Counted from the stretch's first letter, positions 10,372 to 20,180 are shown. The stretch: 64,000 bases of DNA from Lentiprolixibacter aurantiacus (GCF_026241225.1 NZ_JAPFQP010000001.1:744001-808000), one strand, 5' to 3'. The notes: generated by a model not told the origin, from the letters alone. Translations and numbers: made by a program.

Positions 10372-10590
10372 ATGAAGAAAGTATTTTGTTCCATTTTCGG
10401 CCACCACTATTCCGTTTCCAAGAAGGTTACCATGCACATAAAAGAATACAAATGTGTACACTGTGGCAAGGAGGTAACTACCGATGTAAGTGGCAATCTT
10501 TCTAATCTGACTCCGGAACTACAGGAGATAAACCAGACGCTTGAGAGACTTTATCAAAGGAGACATGGCGCTGTTCATCAGGTAGCCTGA
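10372..10590 (+). CDS. Small zinc-ribbon-like protein
   Basis: 72 residues, unknown function. The pattern MKKVFCSIFGHHYSVSKKVTMHIKEYKCVHCGKEV shows two histidines after the first cysteine and a CxxC, arranged as in a single zinc ribbon. The second half is helical and polar. Codon use looks normal and similar short proteins occur in flavobacteria as far as I recall. It converges on thiL with no spacing: its TGA and the thiL stop make up one TGATCA. Confidence 0.6.
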   Translation: MKKVFCSIFGHHYSVSKKVTMHIKEYKCVHCGKEVTTDVSGNLSNLTPELQEINQTLERLYQRRHGAVHQVA

Positions 10591-11640
10591 TCAATCCGAA
10601 GCAAAAGAATCCCATCCCTGCGCGGTTAAAGGAATTTTAGAGTTATTCCTGGAAATCAAGTAGGCGCCTTCTTCCTTTTCTGTTACATGCCCCAAGACAG
10701 TAAAGTTAGGGTTGCCCTTAATTTTCGGGAATTTTTTTTGGTCTACAGTGAACAGTAGCTCGTAGTCTTCACCACCATTCAATGCCACCATAGAGCTATC
10801 CAGATTGAACTCCTCACAAGTACTAATCACAGTTGGATCCAGGGGGATCTTATCTTCATAAAGAAAACAACCTACATTGCTTTCTTTACAAAGGTGAAGT
10901 ATTTCCGAAGAAAGCCCGTCGCTGATATCTATCATTGACGTGGGACGGACATCCAATTTTTCAAGCAGTTCCACAATGTCTTTCCTGGCTTCGGGTTTGA
11001 GCTGCCTTTCCACCAGGTAGGCATAAGGGCTGAGGTCTGGTTGATTTTTAGGGTTAACAGCAAAAACTTCCTGTTCCCGTTTAAGTACCTGCAGGCCAAG
11101 GTATGCACCCCCGAGGTCGCCACTCACCACCAGAAGGTCATTTGGTTTGGCCCCACTGCGGTAGACCACATCCTCTTTTTTGGCTGTGCCGATTGCTGTG
11201 ACACTGATCAGCATTCCTTTATTGGAGGAGGTGGTATCTCCTCCCACCAGATCTACCTTGTACAATTCGCAGGCCAGGGCAATGCCGGCATATAATTCTT
11301 CCAGGGCTTCCAGTGGAAAGCGGTTCGATACCGCTATTGAAACCGTGATCTGGGTGGCACGGGCATTCATGGCATAGACATCACTGAGATTAACCATTAC
11401 CGCTTTATAACCGAGGTGCTTCAATGGCATGTATCCCAGGTCAAAATGAACACCTTCCACCAGGAGGTCTGTAGTCACAACCGTATCTACATCCTTGAAG
11501 CGTAAAACAGCAGCATCATCTCCAACCCCTTTTACTGTAGTGGATTGCTTTATCTTAAAATGCCGGGTTAGATGGTCAATCAATCCAAATTCACCCAGTT
11601 CTTCCAGTGAGGTCCTGCTATTTTCTTTGTTCTCAAACAT
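10591..11640 (-). CDS. thiL: Thiamine-monophosphate kinase
   Basis: Phosphorylates thiamine monophosphate to the cofactor thiamine diphosphate, last step of the pathway, cytoplasmic. 349 residues. Family signatures: KGVGDDAAVLRF near the N-terminus, TTDLLVEGVHFD, LSDVYAMNARA, VGGDTTSS, the RPTSMIDISDGLSSEI metal site and LNGGEDYELLFT. A TAnnTTTG-like element on the minus strand (11652-11645, TACTTTTG) ends only 5 bp before the start codon. If it is used, the message would be nearly leaderless. No other thiamine genes are nearby. Confidence 0.95.
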   Translation of the reverse strand: MFENKENSRTSLEELGEFGLIDHLTRHFKIKQSTTVKGVGDDAAVLRFKDVDTVVTTDLLVEGVHFDLGYMPLKHLGYKAVMVNLSDVYAMNARATQITVSIAVSNRFPLEALEELYAGIALACELYKVDLVGGDTTSSNKGMLISVTAIGTAKKEDVVYRSGAKPNDLLVVSGDLGGAYLGLQVLKREQEVFAVNPKNQPDLSPYAYLVERQLKPEARKDIVELLEKLDVRPTSMIDISDGLSSEILHLCKESNVGCFLYEDKIPLDPTVISTCEEFNLDSSMVALNGGEDYELLFTVDQKKFPKIKGNPNFTVLGHVTEKEEGAYLISRNNSKIPLTAQGWDSFASD

Positions 11641-11717
11641 AGGACAAAAGTAAGGAGTGAGGCGAGATTAATCTTATCTTTAAGCAGAAAAAGAGCTTGC
11701 AAGAAAAAAGAATTGTT

Positions 11718-12968
11718 ATGAAAAAGCTACTGCTAATAATCGGCATTTTGCTGATCAACGGTTGTTCGCCGGATAATGAGCCGGCTGGAACAGGGATGGA
11801 CCCTGTGGATAATACACCTCCTGCCGGTGGAGGGGAACCCCAATCGAATTTTGTTCCCTGTGAAGATGGTATGGCGGGCAGTTACCCCTGTTCCGGATAT
11901 GACCTCCTGGGCCAGATTTTCCTGAGCACTTTCAACGCAACAAGCGCCAATGATATTTGGGGGTGGACAGACAGCACTACAGGGAGTGAATATGTGCTGC
12001 TCGGACTGGATAATGGTACAGCATTCGTTGATATAACTGACACCGAAAACCTTATTTACCTTGGCAAATTGCCTACGGAAACAAGCCCAAGCCTATGGAG
12101 GGATATCAAAGTATATCAGGATCATGCATTTATTGGTTCGGAAGCAAATGGTCATGGCATGCAGGTGTTTGACCTGACCCGTTTGCGGGATGTCAGCAAC
12201 CCACCGGTGGAGTTTACGGCAGATGCGGTATACAATGGCTTTGGAAACTCCCATAACATTGTTATTAATGAGGCTTCAGGTTATGCCTATGCAGTGGGAA
12301 CTTCCAGGAGTGACCAATTCAATGGAGGGGTCCATTTTATCGATATCCGGGATCCCCAAAACCCATTATTGGCGGGAGGTTATGGGGACAGCGGATATAC
12401 ACATGATGCACAGGTGGTTACCTATAACGGGCCTGACCCGGACTATGCGGGCAGGGAAATTTTTATAGGAGCCAATGAAAACCAGGTGGTACTTGTGGAT
12501 GTTACCGACAAAAGCAATCCGGTGGCAATATCCACACTCACCTATTCCAATCTGCGCTACACGCACCAGGGATGGTTCACGGAAGACCAGCGCTATTTTC
12601 TGCTTGGGGATGAGCTGGACGAACTCAACCTGGGTTTTCGGTCCCGCACACTGGTATTTGATTTTGAAGACCTGGATGCGCCCGTATTGCACACCACTTA
12701 CCTGGGGCCCACTTCGGCAATAGACCATAACGGATATGTAAAGGGAACAGAATTTTTCCTTGCTAATTATACGGCCGGATTAAGGGTAGTGGATATTTCC
12801 AATATCACCAACCAGGAACTCATTGAGGCGGGCTTTTTTGATACCTATCCATCCAGCAATACGGCACAATTTGATGGTTTATGGAGCGTTTATCCCTATT
12901 TCGATAGCGGAAAGATTGTTTTGAGTGATATCAATTCCGGGCTGTTTATAATACGCAAGCAACCATGA
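11718..12968 (+). CDS. Lipoprotein of the choice-of-anchor B / LVIVD-repeat type
   Basis: 416 residues. Lipobox LLINGC places the mature N-terminal cysteine near residue 16, followed by an acidic, proline- and glycine-rich linker, so it is probably a surface lipoprotein. The body is a beta-propeller of repeats like YVLLGLDNGTAFVDITDTENLIYLGKLP and HFIDIRDPQNPLLAGGY, in which a VDI or FDL strand is followed by DP. This is the LVIVD repeat of the choice-of-anchor B family. ATG 11718 was chosen over TTG 11697 because it starts the signal peptide directly. It overlaps the next gene by 4 bp (ATGA), so the two are translationally coupled. Confidence 0.8.
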   Translation: MKKLLLIIGILLINGCSPDNEPAGTGMDPVDNTPPAGGGEPQSNFVPCEDGMAGSYPCSGYDLLGQIFLSTFNATSANDIWGWTDSTTGSEYVLLGLDNGTAFVDITDTENLIYLGKLPTETSPSLWRDIKVYQDHAFIGSEANGHGMQVFDLTRLRDVSNPPVEFTADAVYNGFGNSHNIVINEASGYAYAVGTSRSDQFNGGVHFIDIRDPQNPLLAGGYGDSGYTHDAQVVTYNGPDPDYAGREIFIGANENQVVLVDVTDKSNPVAISTLTYSNLRYTHQGWFTEDQRYFLLGDELDELNLGFRSRTLVFDFEDLDAPVLHTTYLGPTSAIDHNGYVKGTEFFLANYTAGLRVVDISNITNQELIEAGFFDTYPSSNTAQFDGLWSVYPYFDSGKIVLSDINSGLFIIRKQP

Positions 12969-14317
12969 GCAAAATCTTAAGTGTTTTATTACTTCTCGCT
13001 TTTTCCATCTTCATTTCCTGCAGTGTAGACAGTTCGGGCTATTTTGAGATCTACAACTATGATGTTTTCCAGGGGGAGCTGGTCTGGATAAAAAATTTTG
13101 GAGGTTCCGGGGATGATACTGCCCAATCGGTAATCGCAACCATAGACGGCGGCTACGCTGTCCTGGGGTATACCAACAGCATCGATGGAGATTTGCAGGG
13201 CAAAGCATTAAACGTAAACGATTACTGGTTGCTGAAACTGGATGTTGATGGAAACATGGAATGGAGCAGGACCTATGGGGGCAGCAAGGACGACCGCGGC
13301 CAGTCCATAATACAGACACAGGACGGCGGTTATGCCATAACGGGCTATGCCATGAGCAATGATGGGGACGGAACCAGCAACAACGGCTTCCACGACAACT
13401 GGATCCTGAAACTTGACGCTCAGGGTAACCTGGAGTGGGAAAAGAGCTTTGGTTTTTCGGGTCACGATCATTCCTATGACCTTGTCCAGACTGCTGATGG
13501 TGGCTTTTTCTTTGTTGGATTTCTTGACATAACTTCTGCCCTGGCAGACGGAACTTACTTTAAGGGTAATTCCCTGACCAGGCACGGGGTTGGCGAGTTC
13601 TGGGGGACTAAGATTGATGCCTCTGGGAATCTCGAATGGAGGAGCTATTACGGGGGCACCAATAATGATCGTGCTCATGCTGTGGTGCAGGCCGATGACG
13701 GGGGTTTTGTAATGGCCGGTTTTTCCGAAAGCGATGATTTCGATATCACTTCCAGCAGAGGCAGCTACGACTTTTGGGTGGTTAAAATATCCAGTACGGG
13801 AGAGCTGGTCTGGGAACGTTCATTTGGTGGCAGCGGGATTGAAATTGCCTATGACATTGCTAAAACGAAAACCAATTCCTACCTCATAACAGGACATACT
13901 TTTAGCACGGATCAGGACGTTGCATCCAACAATGGTGAAGCAGACAGCTGGTTGATTCACCTCAGCGATGAGGGCAACTTAATCTGGGAACAAACCTATG
14001 GTGGCAGTTCGTTCGATGCAGCCCATAGCGTAAAGGTTATAAGTGAAAACCAGATCCTTATAGCGGGAAATGCAAAAAGCAACGGACTGGGCCAAATTCC
14101 CAATGCCGGGGAAAATGATATGTGGCTTGCCAAAACGGATCTTCAGGGGCAATTGATCTGGCAAATGACCTTTGGGGGCAGTGCCCTGGATTTGGCGTTT
14201 GATGCAGTGGAGGACAGAGAGCAAAGCCTTATCCTGGTTGGTTCCAGCGACAGTTCTGATTTTCAAGAACTTGAGAACAAGGGAGGGACAGATCTCATTG
14301 TTTTGAAACTGCAGTAG
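12965..14317 (+). CDS. Seven-repeat beta-propeller lipoprotein
   Basis: 450 residues. Signal peptide with lipobox IFISC. After that there are seven repeats of about 55-60 residues, each with a W or F, then FGGSxxDxAxSV, a DGGYxxxGYTxS stretch and a DxWxxKLDxxGNLxW ending. The start of each repeat is visible as GGSGDDTAQ, GGSKDDRGQ, GFSGHDHSY, GGTNNDRAH, GGSGIEIAY, GGSSFDAAH and GGSALDLAF. Seven repeats imply a closed seven-bladed propeller that fills the whole mature protein. Function unknown, probably binding at the cell surface. The 4-bp overlap with the preceding propeller lipoprotein suggests the two act together. Confidence 0.8.
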   Translation: MSKILSVLLLLAFSIFISCSVDSSGYFEIYNYDVFQGELVWIKNFGGSGDDTAQSVIATIDGGYAVLGYTNSIDGDLQGKALNVNDYWLLKLDVDGNMEWSRTYGGSKDDRGQSIIQTQDGGYAITGYAMSNDGDGTSNNGFHDNWILKLDAQGNLEWEKSFGFSGHDHSYDLVQTADGGFFFVGFLDITSALADGTYFKGNSLTRHGVGEFWGTKIDASGNLEWRSYYGGTNNDRAHAVVQADDGGFVMAGFSESDDFDITSSRGSYDFWVVKISSTGELVWERSFGGSGIEIAYDIAKTKTNSYLITGHTFSTDQDVASNNGEADSWLIHLSDEGNLIWEQTYGGSSFDAAHSVKVISENQILIAGNAKSNGLGQIPNAGENDMWLAKTDLQGQLIWQMTFGGSALDLAFDAVEDREQSLILVGSSDSSDFQELENKGGTDLIVLKLQ

Positions 14318-14403
14318 ACAACTCCTCCGTCCGCATAGAGTTTTACTATATTACAATACGTTATAATAATGTTAGGAAATGCGGTAGTTCCGGGCCTAAG
14401 CAC

Positions 14404-14411
14404 TATATTTG
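14404..14411 (+). promoter_or_regulatory. Probable -7 element of the suf operon promoter
   Basis: TATATTTG matches TAnnTTTG and lies 29 bp upstream of ATG 14441. I do not find a clear TTG at the expected distance, so the -33 part is weak or supplied by an activator. The position supports 14441, not 14369, as the start of the first suf gene. Confidence 0.5.
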
Positions 14412-14440
14412 TCAACTATTTAGAGTTAATCTATATAAAA

Positions 14441-14770
14441 ATGATCAAGGTTTCCGATACAGCTAAGAAGAAAGTAGTAGCCCTCATGACTGAAGAGGGC
14501 TTCAATGCGGACACCGATTTCGTCCGTGTCGGGGTAAAAAGCGGTGGGTGCAGTGGCCTGTCGTACGAGTTAAATTTTGACAACAAGGCTGCTGATACGG
14601 ATAAGATATTCGAAGACAATTCAGTCCGTATTGTAGTAGACAAAAAGAGCTTTTTATATCTGGTGGGGACTACTCTGGAATATTCCGGAGGGCTCAATGG
14701 AAAGGGGTTTGTGTTTAACAACCCAAACGCACAACGCACCTGTGGATGCGGGGAAAGTTTCTCGCTATAA
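14441..14770 (+). CDS. sufA: A-type iron-sulfur carrier protein
   Basis: HesB/IscA/SufA-family carrier that receives Fe-S clusters from the SufBCD scaffold and hands them to apoproteins. 109 residues from ATG 14441. The three conserved cysteines are in KSGGCSGLSY and TCGCGESF (C-x60-CxC spacing). The longer reading frame from 14369 adds 24 residues that resemble no family N-terminus, and the promoter element lies inside it. First gene of the suf operon, 22 bp before sufB. Confidence 0.9.
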   Translation: MIKVSDTAKKKVVALMTEEGFNADTDFVRVGVKSGGCSGLSYELNFDNKAADTDKIFEDNSVRIVVDKKSFLYLVGTTLEYSGGLNGKGFVFNNPNAQRTCGCGESFSL

Positions 14771-14792
14771 TCTTGCAAAGACAAGCTAAGAC

Positions 14793-16238
14793 ATGGCATA
14801 TACCGAAGAAGAATTAAAGAAAGAACTGGAAACCAAGGAATACGAGTATGGTTTCTATACAGACATTGAATCAGACACCCTTCCTAAAGGGCTGAATGAA
14901 GATATTGTCATTGCCATTTCCAAAAAGAAGAACGAACCGGGATGGATGACCGCCTGGAGGCTTCAGGCATTTCAGGCCTGGAAGGAAATGGAAGAACCGG
15001 AATGGGCCAATGTCCAATACAAAAAACCGGATTTCCAGGACATCTCCTATTACTCTGCACCCAACAAGAAGCCTAAATACAACAGTTTGGATGAGGTAGA
15101 CCCGGAGTTGCTGGAAACATTTGAAAAGCTCGGTATTTCCATAGAGGAGCAGAAGAAACTGGCTGGTGTGGCAGTGGATATTGTGATGGACTCTGTGTCT
15201 GTTGCCACCACTTTCAAGGAAACACTTGCGGAAAAAGGGATCATCTTCTGTTCCATATCCGAAGCCATACAGGAACACCCTGAACTGGTTAAGAAATACC
15301 TTGGAACGGTTGTACCGCAAAAGGACAATTTTTACGCAGCACTCAATTCTGCGGTTTTTTCTGATGGATCGTTCTGTTATATTCCCAAGGGAGTTAGATG
15401 CCCTATGGAGCTTTCCACCTATTTCAGGATCAATCAGGCCGGGACAGGGCAGTTCGAGCGCACCCTGGTTATCGCAGATGAAGGCAGCTACGTAAGTTAC
15501 CTTGAAGGATGTACAGCCCCTTCCAGGGATGAAAACCAGTTGCACGCGGCGGTTGTTGAGTTGATAGCCTTAGACAACGCAGAAATAAAATATTCTACAG
15601 TACAGAACTGGTTCCCCGGCGATAAGGATGGCCACGGTGGGGTTTACAACTTTGTGACCAAGCGAGGACTTTGCGAAAAGAACGCCAAGATTTCCTGGAC
15701 ACAGGTGGAGACCGGTTCTGCAATTACATGGAAATACCCGTCATGTGTTCTCAAGGGAGACAATTCTATCGGGGAATTCTATTCCATAGCAGTTACCAAT
15801 AATTATCAGCAGGCCGATACCGGAACCAAAATGATCCACCTGGGAAAGAATACCAAAAGTACTATCATCTCCAAAGGTATATCGGCAGGGAAATCACAAA
15901 ACAGCTACCGTGGACTGGTACAGGTTCACAGCAGGGCAGATAACGCCAGGAATTTTTCCCAGTGCGATTCTCTGCTTATGGGGAATAAATGTGGAGCGCA
16001 TACTTTCCCGTATATAGAGGCTAAAAACAAAAGTGCCCAGATTGAGCATGAGGCCACGACCAGTAAAATTGGAGAAGATCAGATTTTCTATTGCAACCAG
16101 CGAGGCATCGATACGGAAAAGGCTATTGCCCTTATTGTGAATGGGTTTAGCAAGGAGGTTCTCAACAAGCTGCCGATGGAATTTGCAGTTGAGGCGCAGA
16201 AATTGCTGGAAATCAGCCTTGAGGGATCTGTGGGGTAA
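14793..16238 (+). CDS. sufB: Fe-S cluster scaffold subunit SufB
   Basis: Central scaffold of the SUF system on which clusters are built, working as the SufBC2D complex. 481 residues, usual length. Recognised by [16 protein letters not shown] N-terminal region, the [20 protein letters not shown] segment, [45 protein letters not shown] and the C-terminal [17 protein letters not shown] second SUF scaffold subunit, SufD, is encoded two genes downstream. Confidence 0.97.
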   Translation: MAYTEEELKKELETKEYEYGFYTDIESDTLPKGLNEDIVIAISKKKNEPGWMTAWRLQAFQAWKEMEEPEWANVQYKKPDFQDISYYSAPNKKPKYNSLDEVDPELLETFEKLGISIEEQKKLAGVAVDIVMDSVSVATTFKETLAEKGIIFCSISEAIQEHPELVKKYLGTVVPQKDNFYAALNSAVFSDGSFCYIPKGVRCPMELSTYFRINQAGTGQFERTLVIADEGSYVSYLEGCTAPSRDENQLHAAVVELIALDNAEIKYSTVQNWFPGDKDGHGGVYNFVTKRGLCEKNAKISWTQVETGSAITWKYPSCVLKGDNSIGEFYSIAVTNNYQQADTGTKMIHLGKNTKSTIISKGISAGKSQNSYRGLVQVHSRADNARNFSQCDSLLMGNKCGAHTFPYIEAKNKSAQIEHEATTSKIGEDQIFYCNQRGIDTEKAIALIVNGFSKEVLNKLPMEFAVEAQKLLEISLEGSVG

Positions 16239-16317
16239 ATGGGTTCTACCCCATTAATATTGAAAAAGAAATTTTAACAGGATGCTAATAGCACCCAAAT
16301 ATTTAAAATAATTCACA

Positions 16318-17070
16318 ATGCTTAAGATAGTTAATCTACATGCCGGAGTTGAAGGCAATGAAATTCTGAAAGGAATCGACCTTGAAGTTAACGCAGGGGA
16401 AGTGCATGCGATCATGGGCCCCAATGGCTCCGGAAAGAGTACATTGGCTTCGGTTATTGCTGGAAAAGAAGAATTTGAAGTAACTGAAGGCCAGGTTCTG
16501 CTTAACGGAGAAGATCTGGAAGACAGTGCTCCGGAAGAGCGTGCCCACAAAGGGATATTTCTTTCCTTCCAGTATCCGGTGGAAATTCCCGGGGTTACCG
16601 TTACTAATTTTATGAAAACGGCAATCAATGAATCCCGTAAAGCCAGGGGAGAAGAAGAAATGCCTGCCAATCAAATGCTCAAAAAGATTCGCGAAAAAGC
16701 AGAGCTTCTGGAGATCGACCGCAAGTTTTTATCTCGCTCCCTTAACGAAGGGTTCTCTGGTGGAGAGAAAAAGCGGAATGAGATCTTTCAAATGGCCATG
16801 CTGGAACCTAAACTGGCCATCCTGGATGAAACCGATTCTGGTTTGGACATCGATGCTTTGAGAATTGTGGCCAATGGGGTAAATAAGCTAAAGAGCCAGG
16901 ACAACGCGGTAATTGTAATCACTCACTACCAGAGATTGCTGGACTACATTGTACCTGATTTTGTTCACGTACTTAACGACGGAAAAATAGTAAAATCAGG
17001 CACCAAGGAACTGGCGCTTGAGCTGGAAGAGAAGGGATACGACTGGATTAAGAACGAAACGGTTGCCTAA
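16318..17070 (+). CDS. sufC: SUF system ATPase SufC
   Basis: ABC-type ATPase that drives conformational change in the SufBC2D scaffold, cytoplasmic. 250 residues. Walker A GPNGSGKST at 34-42, Q-loop SFQYPVEIPG, ABC signature EGFSGGEKKRNEI, Walker B LAILDETDSGLDIDAL and switch histidine in VIVITHYQRLL. The gap to sufB is 79 bp and to sufD 44 bp. All genes point the same way and no promoter was found in these gaps. Confidence 0.97.
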   Translation: MLKIVNLHAGVEGNEILKGIDLEVNAGEVHAIMGPNGSGKSTLASVIAGKEEFEVTEGQVLLNGEDLEDSAPEERAHKGIFLSFQYPVEIPGVTVTNFMKTAINESRKARGEEEMPANQMLKKIREKAELLEIDRKFLSRSLNEGFSGGEKKRNEIFQMAMLEPKLAILDETDSGLDIDALRIVANGVNKLKSQDNAVIVITHYQRLLDYIVPDFVHVLNDGKIVKSGTKELALELEEKGYDWIKNETVA

Positions 17071-17114
17071 ACCTGTTCGGCAAATAGACAAAATCAATTT
17101 ACAGCAAGGAAAAA

Positions 17115-18437
17115 ATGGCAATTGATCTGAAAGAAAAACTGGTATCCTCCTTTATGGCCTTCGAGAATAAGGTGAATGTTGACGATCCTGTTCATGAAAT
17201 CCGTTTGGGAGCTATTAAGAATTTTGAATCCAGGGGTTTTCCAACCAGTAAGGAGGAAGCCTGGAAATATACCTCCCTGCGCAAACTGCAAAAGACGAAC
17301 TTCAGCGTTTTTCCGAAGAAATCGAAAACCCTGGAGTACAAGGAGGTTAAGAAATATTTCCTGCATGAGATAGACACCTATAAGATCGTCTTTGTAGATG
17401 GGGTCTACAGCTCTTATCTTTCGGAAACTACTCATGACGGGGTAGATGTATGCCTAATGAGTTCAGCCTTGAGCAAGGCTATGTATCGCCAGCTTATTGA
17501 TCTTTATTTCAACAAGGTGGCTTCCAAAGAGGAGCAAATGACCTCACTGAATACTGCATTCAGCAGGGAAGGGGCTTATATCTACATCCCCAGGAACAAA
17601 GCTCCGCTGAAACCTATTGAGATTATCCATTTTGCAACCGGGACAGAAGCTTCTTTGATGCTTCAGCCGCGTAACCTGATCATAGCCGAGGAGAATGCCG
17701 AGTTGCAGATCATAGAGAGTCATGTTAGCCTTACAGACAATGAAATTCTAACCAATGCCGTAACGGAGATTTTTGCAGCCGAAAATGCCATTGTCGATTT
17801 TTACAAGGTGCAGAACGACAGGCATTCCTCTTCCCTTATTGACAACACCTATATCGCCCAGAAATCCAAAAGTACAGTACGGGTACATACATTTTCCTTT
17901 GGTGGGAAACTTACCCGTAACAATTTGAATTTCTACCAGGAAGGATCTCATATCGATTCCACACTGAAAGGGGTAACCATTATTGGGGAGAAGCAACATG
18001 TGGATCATCATACCCTGGTGCACCACCAGCAGCCCGACAGTGAGAGCCACCAGGACTACAAAGGTATTTATGGTGAAAAATCCACCGGTGTATTCAACGG
18101 AAAGATCATTGTTGATGAGATTGCTCAGAAGACCAATGCCTTCCAGCAAAACAACAATATCCTTATCAGCGATAAGGCCACCATCAATACCAAACCCCAA
18201 TTGGAGATCTTTGCAGATGATGTAAAATGCTCCCATGGCTGTACCATTGGGCAGCTGGATGACGATGCGATGTTCTATCTGCAATCCAGAGGGATCCCTA
18301 AAAAAGAAGCCACCGCATTATTGATGTATGCCTTTACGGACGACGTGATGAGCAGTGTGCGTATTCCTGAGCTTAAAAACCGTATCAATAACCTCATTGC
18401 GGAAAAGCTTGGTGTGAAGATGGGATTTGACCTGTAA
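17115..18437 (+). CDS. sufD: Fe-S cluster assembly protein SufD
   Basis: Partner of SufB in the SufBC2D scaffold, implicated in iron entry. 440 residues. The N-terminus contains SKEEAWKYTSLRKL and the C-terminal beta-helix contains HVDHHTLVHHQQPDSESHQDYKGI, with the conserved histidines, then the KCSHGCTIGQLDDDAMFYLQSRGI signature shared with SufB. 20 bp separate it from sufS. Confidence 0.96.
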   Translation: MAIDLKEKLVSSFMAFENKVNVDDPVHEIRLGAIKNFESRGFPTSKEEAWKYTSLRKLQKTNFSVFPKKSKTLEYKEVKKYFLHEIDTYKIVFVDGVYSSYLSETTHDGVDVCLMSSALSKAMYRQLIDLYFNKVASKEEQMTSLNTAFSREGAYIYIPRNKAPLKPIEIIHFATGTEASLMLQPRNLIIAEENAELQIIESHVSLTDNEILTNAVTEIFAAENAIVDFYKVQNDRHSSSLIDNTYIAQKSKSTVRVHTFSFGGKLTRNNLNFYQEGSHIDSTLKGVTIIGEKQHVDHHTLVHHQQPDSESHQDYKGIYGEKSTGVFNGKIIVDEIAQKTNAFQQNNNILISDKATINTKPQLEIFADDVKCSHGCTIGQLDDDAMFYLQSRGIPKKEATALLMYAFTDDVMSSVRIPELKNRINNLIAEKLGVKMGFDL

Positions 18438-18457
18438 TTTTAATTCAACCCTGTATT

Positions 18458-19690
18458 ATGGCCGAAGCAAAGTCCGGGCTAAACATCACTGCTATTCGTG
18501 ACGATTTTCCGATACTGAAAAGGGAGATCCATGGCAGGCCACTGGTTTATCTGGACAATGCGGCAACTTCACAGACCCCAACGCAGGTTATTGACGTGAT
18601 AGTGGATTACTATTCCCGCTACAATGCCAATATCCATAGGGGCGTACACACACTTTCCCAGGAGGCGACTGAAGCCTATGAGGGAGCCCGGATAAAGTTG
18701 CAGGAACATTTCAATGCCAGGAAGCCCTATGAGATAATCTTTACTTCAGGGACCACACATAGTATTAACTTGGTGGCCAATGGATTTGTGCCTTTCCTTG
18801 AGCAGGGAGATGAATTACTGGTTTCTGCTATGGAACATCACTCCAACATAGTGCCATGGCAAATGCTTTGCGAAAAGACCGGTGCAAGCCTGAAGGTAAT
18901 CCCCATGAATGCTGATGGGGAACTGGTAATGGAAACATTTCACAGCCTTCTGAATGAGAATACGAAACTGGTATTCTGCAACCATGTATCCAATGCGCTG
19001 GGAACAGTGAACCCTATTGAAGAAATTATTCATGCTGCTCATGCGGTGGGAGCTGCTGTATTGATAGATGGCGCCCAGGCGGCCCCTCATATGGTGGCAG
19101 ATGTACAGGCCCTGGACGTAGACTTCTATACCATTTCAGGGCACAAGGTTTGTGGTCCTACCGGGATTGGGATGCTATATGGCAAAGAAGAATGGTTGAA
19201 TAAAATGCCCCCTTATCAGGGTGGTGGGGAAATGATTTCCGAGGTGACCTTTGAAAAAACCACCTATGCCGGTCTTCCCCATAAGTTTGAGGCTGGCACT
19301 CCCAATATTTGTGGTGGGATTGCCTTCGGGGCCGCTATAGACTATTTGAACGGCATTGGTTTTGATGCTATCGCTGCCTATGAAAAGGAATTACTGGAGT
19401 ATGCGACAGAGCGATTGCTTTCTATTGAAGGATTGAAGATCTACGGCACCTCTAAAAACAAGACTTCTGTAATCTCGTTTAATGTAAAGGGAATTCATCC
19501 CTACGATATCGGAACCCTTCTTGATAAAATGGGGGTTGCTGTGCGTACAGGCCATCATTGTGCTCAGCCGATCATGGATTTTTACCAGATTCCGGGTACG
19601 GTAAGAGCAAGTTTTAGCTTTTACAATAGTAGGGAAGAAGTGGATATACTCGTTGAATGTATCCAAAGGGCCGTGCAGATGCTTTCGTAA
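18458..19690 (+). CDS. sufS: Cysteine desulfurase SufS
   Basis: PLP enzyme (class V aminotransferase fold, group II desulfurase) that takes sulfur from cysteine as a persulfide. 410 residues. PLP-binding lysine K230 in TISGHKVCGPTG, catalytic cysteine C368 in RTGHHCAQP, and the short RxGHHC loop that marks SufS rather than IscS. The sulfur is passed to SufE, encoded next. Confidence 0.97.
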   Translation: MAEAKSGLNITAIRDDFPILKREIHGRPLVYLDNAATSQTPTQVIDVIVDYYSRYNANIHRGVHTLSQEATEAYEGARIKLQEHFNARKPYEIIFTSGTTHSINLVANGFVPFLEQGDELLVSAMEHHSNIVPWQMLCEKTGASLKVIPMNADGELVMETFHSLLNENTKLVFCNHVSNALGTVNPIEEIIHAAHAVGAAVLIDGAQAAPHMVADVQALDVDFYTISGHKVCGPTGIGMLYGKEEWLNKMPPYQGGGEMISEVTFEKTTYAGLPHKFEAGTPNICGGIAFGAAIDYLNGIGFDAIAAYEKELLEYATERLLSIEGLKIYGTSKNKTSVISFNVKGIHPYDIGTLLDKMGVAVRTGHHCAQPIMDFYQIPGTVRASFSFYNSREEVDILVECIQRAVQMLS

Positions 19691-19700
19691 CGCCCAAACT

Positions 19701-19732
19701 TTTGAATACGCGGGATTCATATTGTATTTTTG
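19701..19732 (+). promoter_or_regulatory. Internal promoter before sufE
   Basis: TTTG (19701-19704), 20 bp spacer, TATTTTTG (19725-19732): a full match to the Bacteroidetes promoter consensus, located in the 56-bp gap between sufS and sufE. Start codon of sufE is 14 bp after the -7 element. It would allow sufE-sufT-DUF2480 to be made apart from the rest of the suf operon. Confidence 0.7.
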
Positions 19733-19746
19733 TTGAAAATTAAAGC

Positions 19747-20169
19747 ATGACTATTCAGGAAAATCAGGCAGAGATTGTTGAGGAGTTTTCGATGTTCGAC
19801 GACTGGATGCAGCGCTATGAGTATATGATTGAACTGGGAAAATCGCTGCCCCTGATCGATGAAGCCTATAAAACCGATGACAATATTATCAAAGGATGCC
19901 AGAGCAAGGTATGGGTGCATGCCGAGCTTGAAGGGGATAAACTTGTTTTCACGGCAGATAGTGATGCCATAATTACCAAAGGGATCATTGCCATCTTAAT
20001 ACGGGCATTCAGCAACCAGAAACCCCAGGATATAATTGACGCCGATACTGCATTTATAGACGAGATAGGACTTAAGGAACATTTATCTCCTACGCGGGCA
20101 AATGGACTGGTCAGTATGATCAAGCAACTGAAGATGTACGCCATAGCCTATCAAACCCAATTGAATTAA
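19747..20169 (+). CDS. sufE: Sulfur acceptor protein SufE
   Basis: Accepts persulfide sulfur from SufS and delivers it to SufB. 140 residues. The active-site cysteine is C51 in IIKGCQSKVWV, and the following VFTADSDAIITKGIIAILI matches the family. 11 bp upstream of sufT. It has its own promoter. Confidence 0.95.
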   Translation: MTIQENQAEIVEEFSMFDDWMQRYEYMIELGKSLPLIDEAYKTDDNIIKGCQSKVWVHAELEGDKLVFTADSDAIITKGIIAILIRAFSNQKPQDIIDADTAFIDEIGLKEHLSPTRANGLVSMIKQLKMYAIAYQTQLN

Positions 20170-20180
20170 GAAGTAATACA

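Noticed and set aside
14871..15545. 224-codon open frame on the minus strand
   Set aside because: It is antisense to sufB, a certain gene, and its translation looks random.
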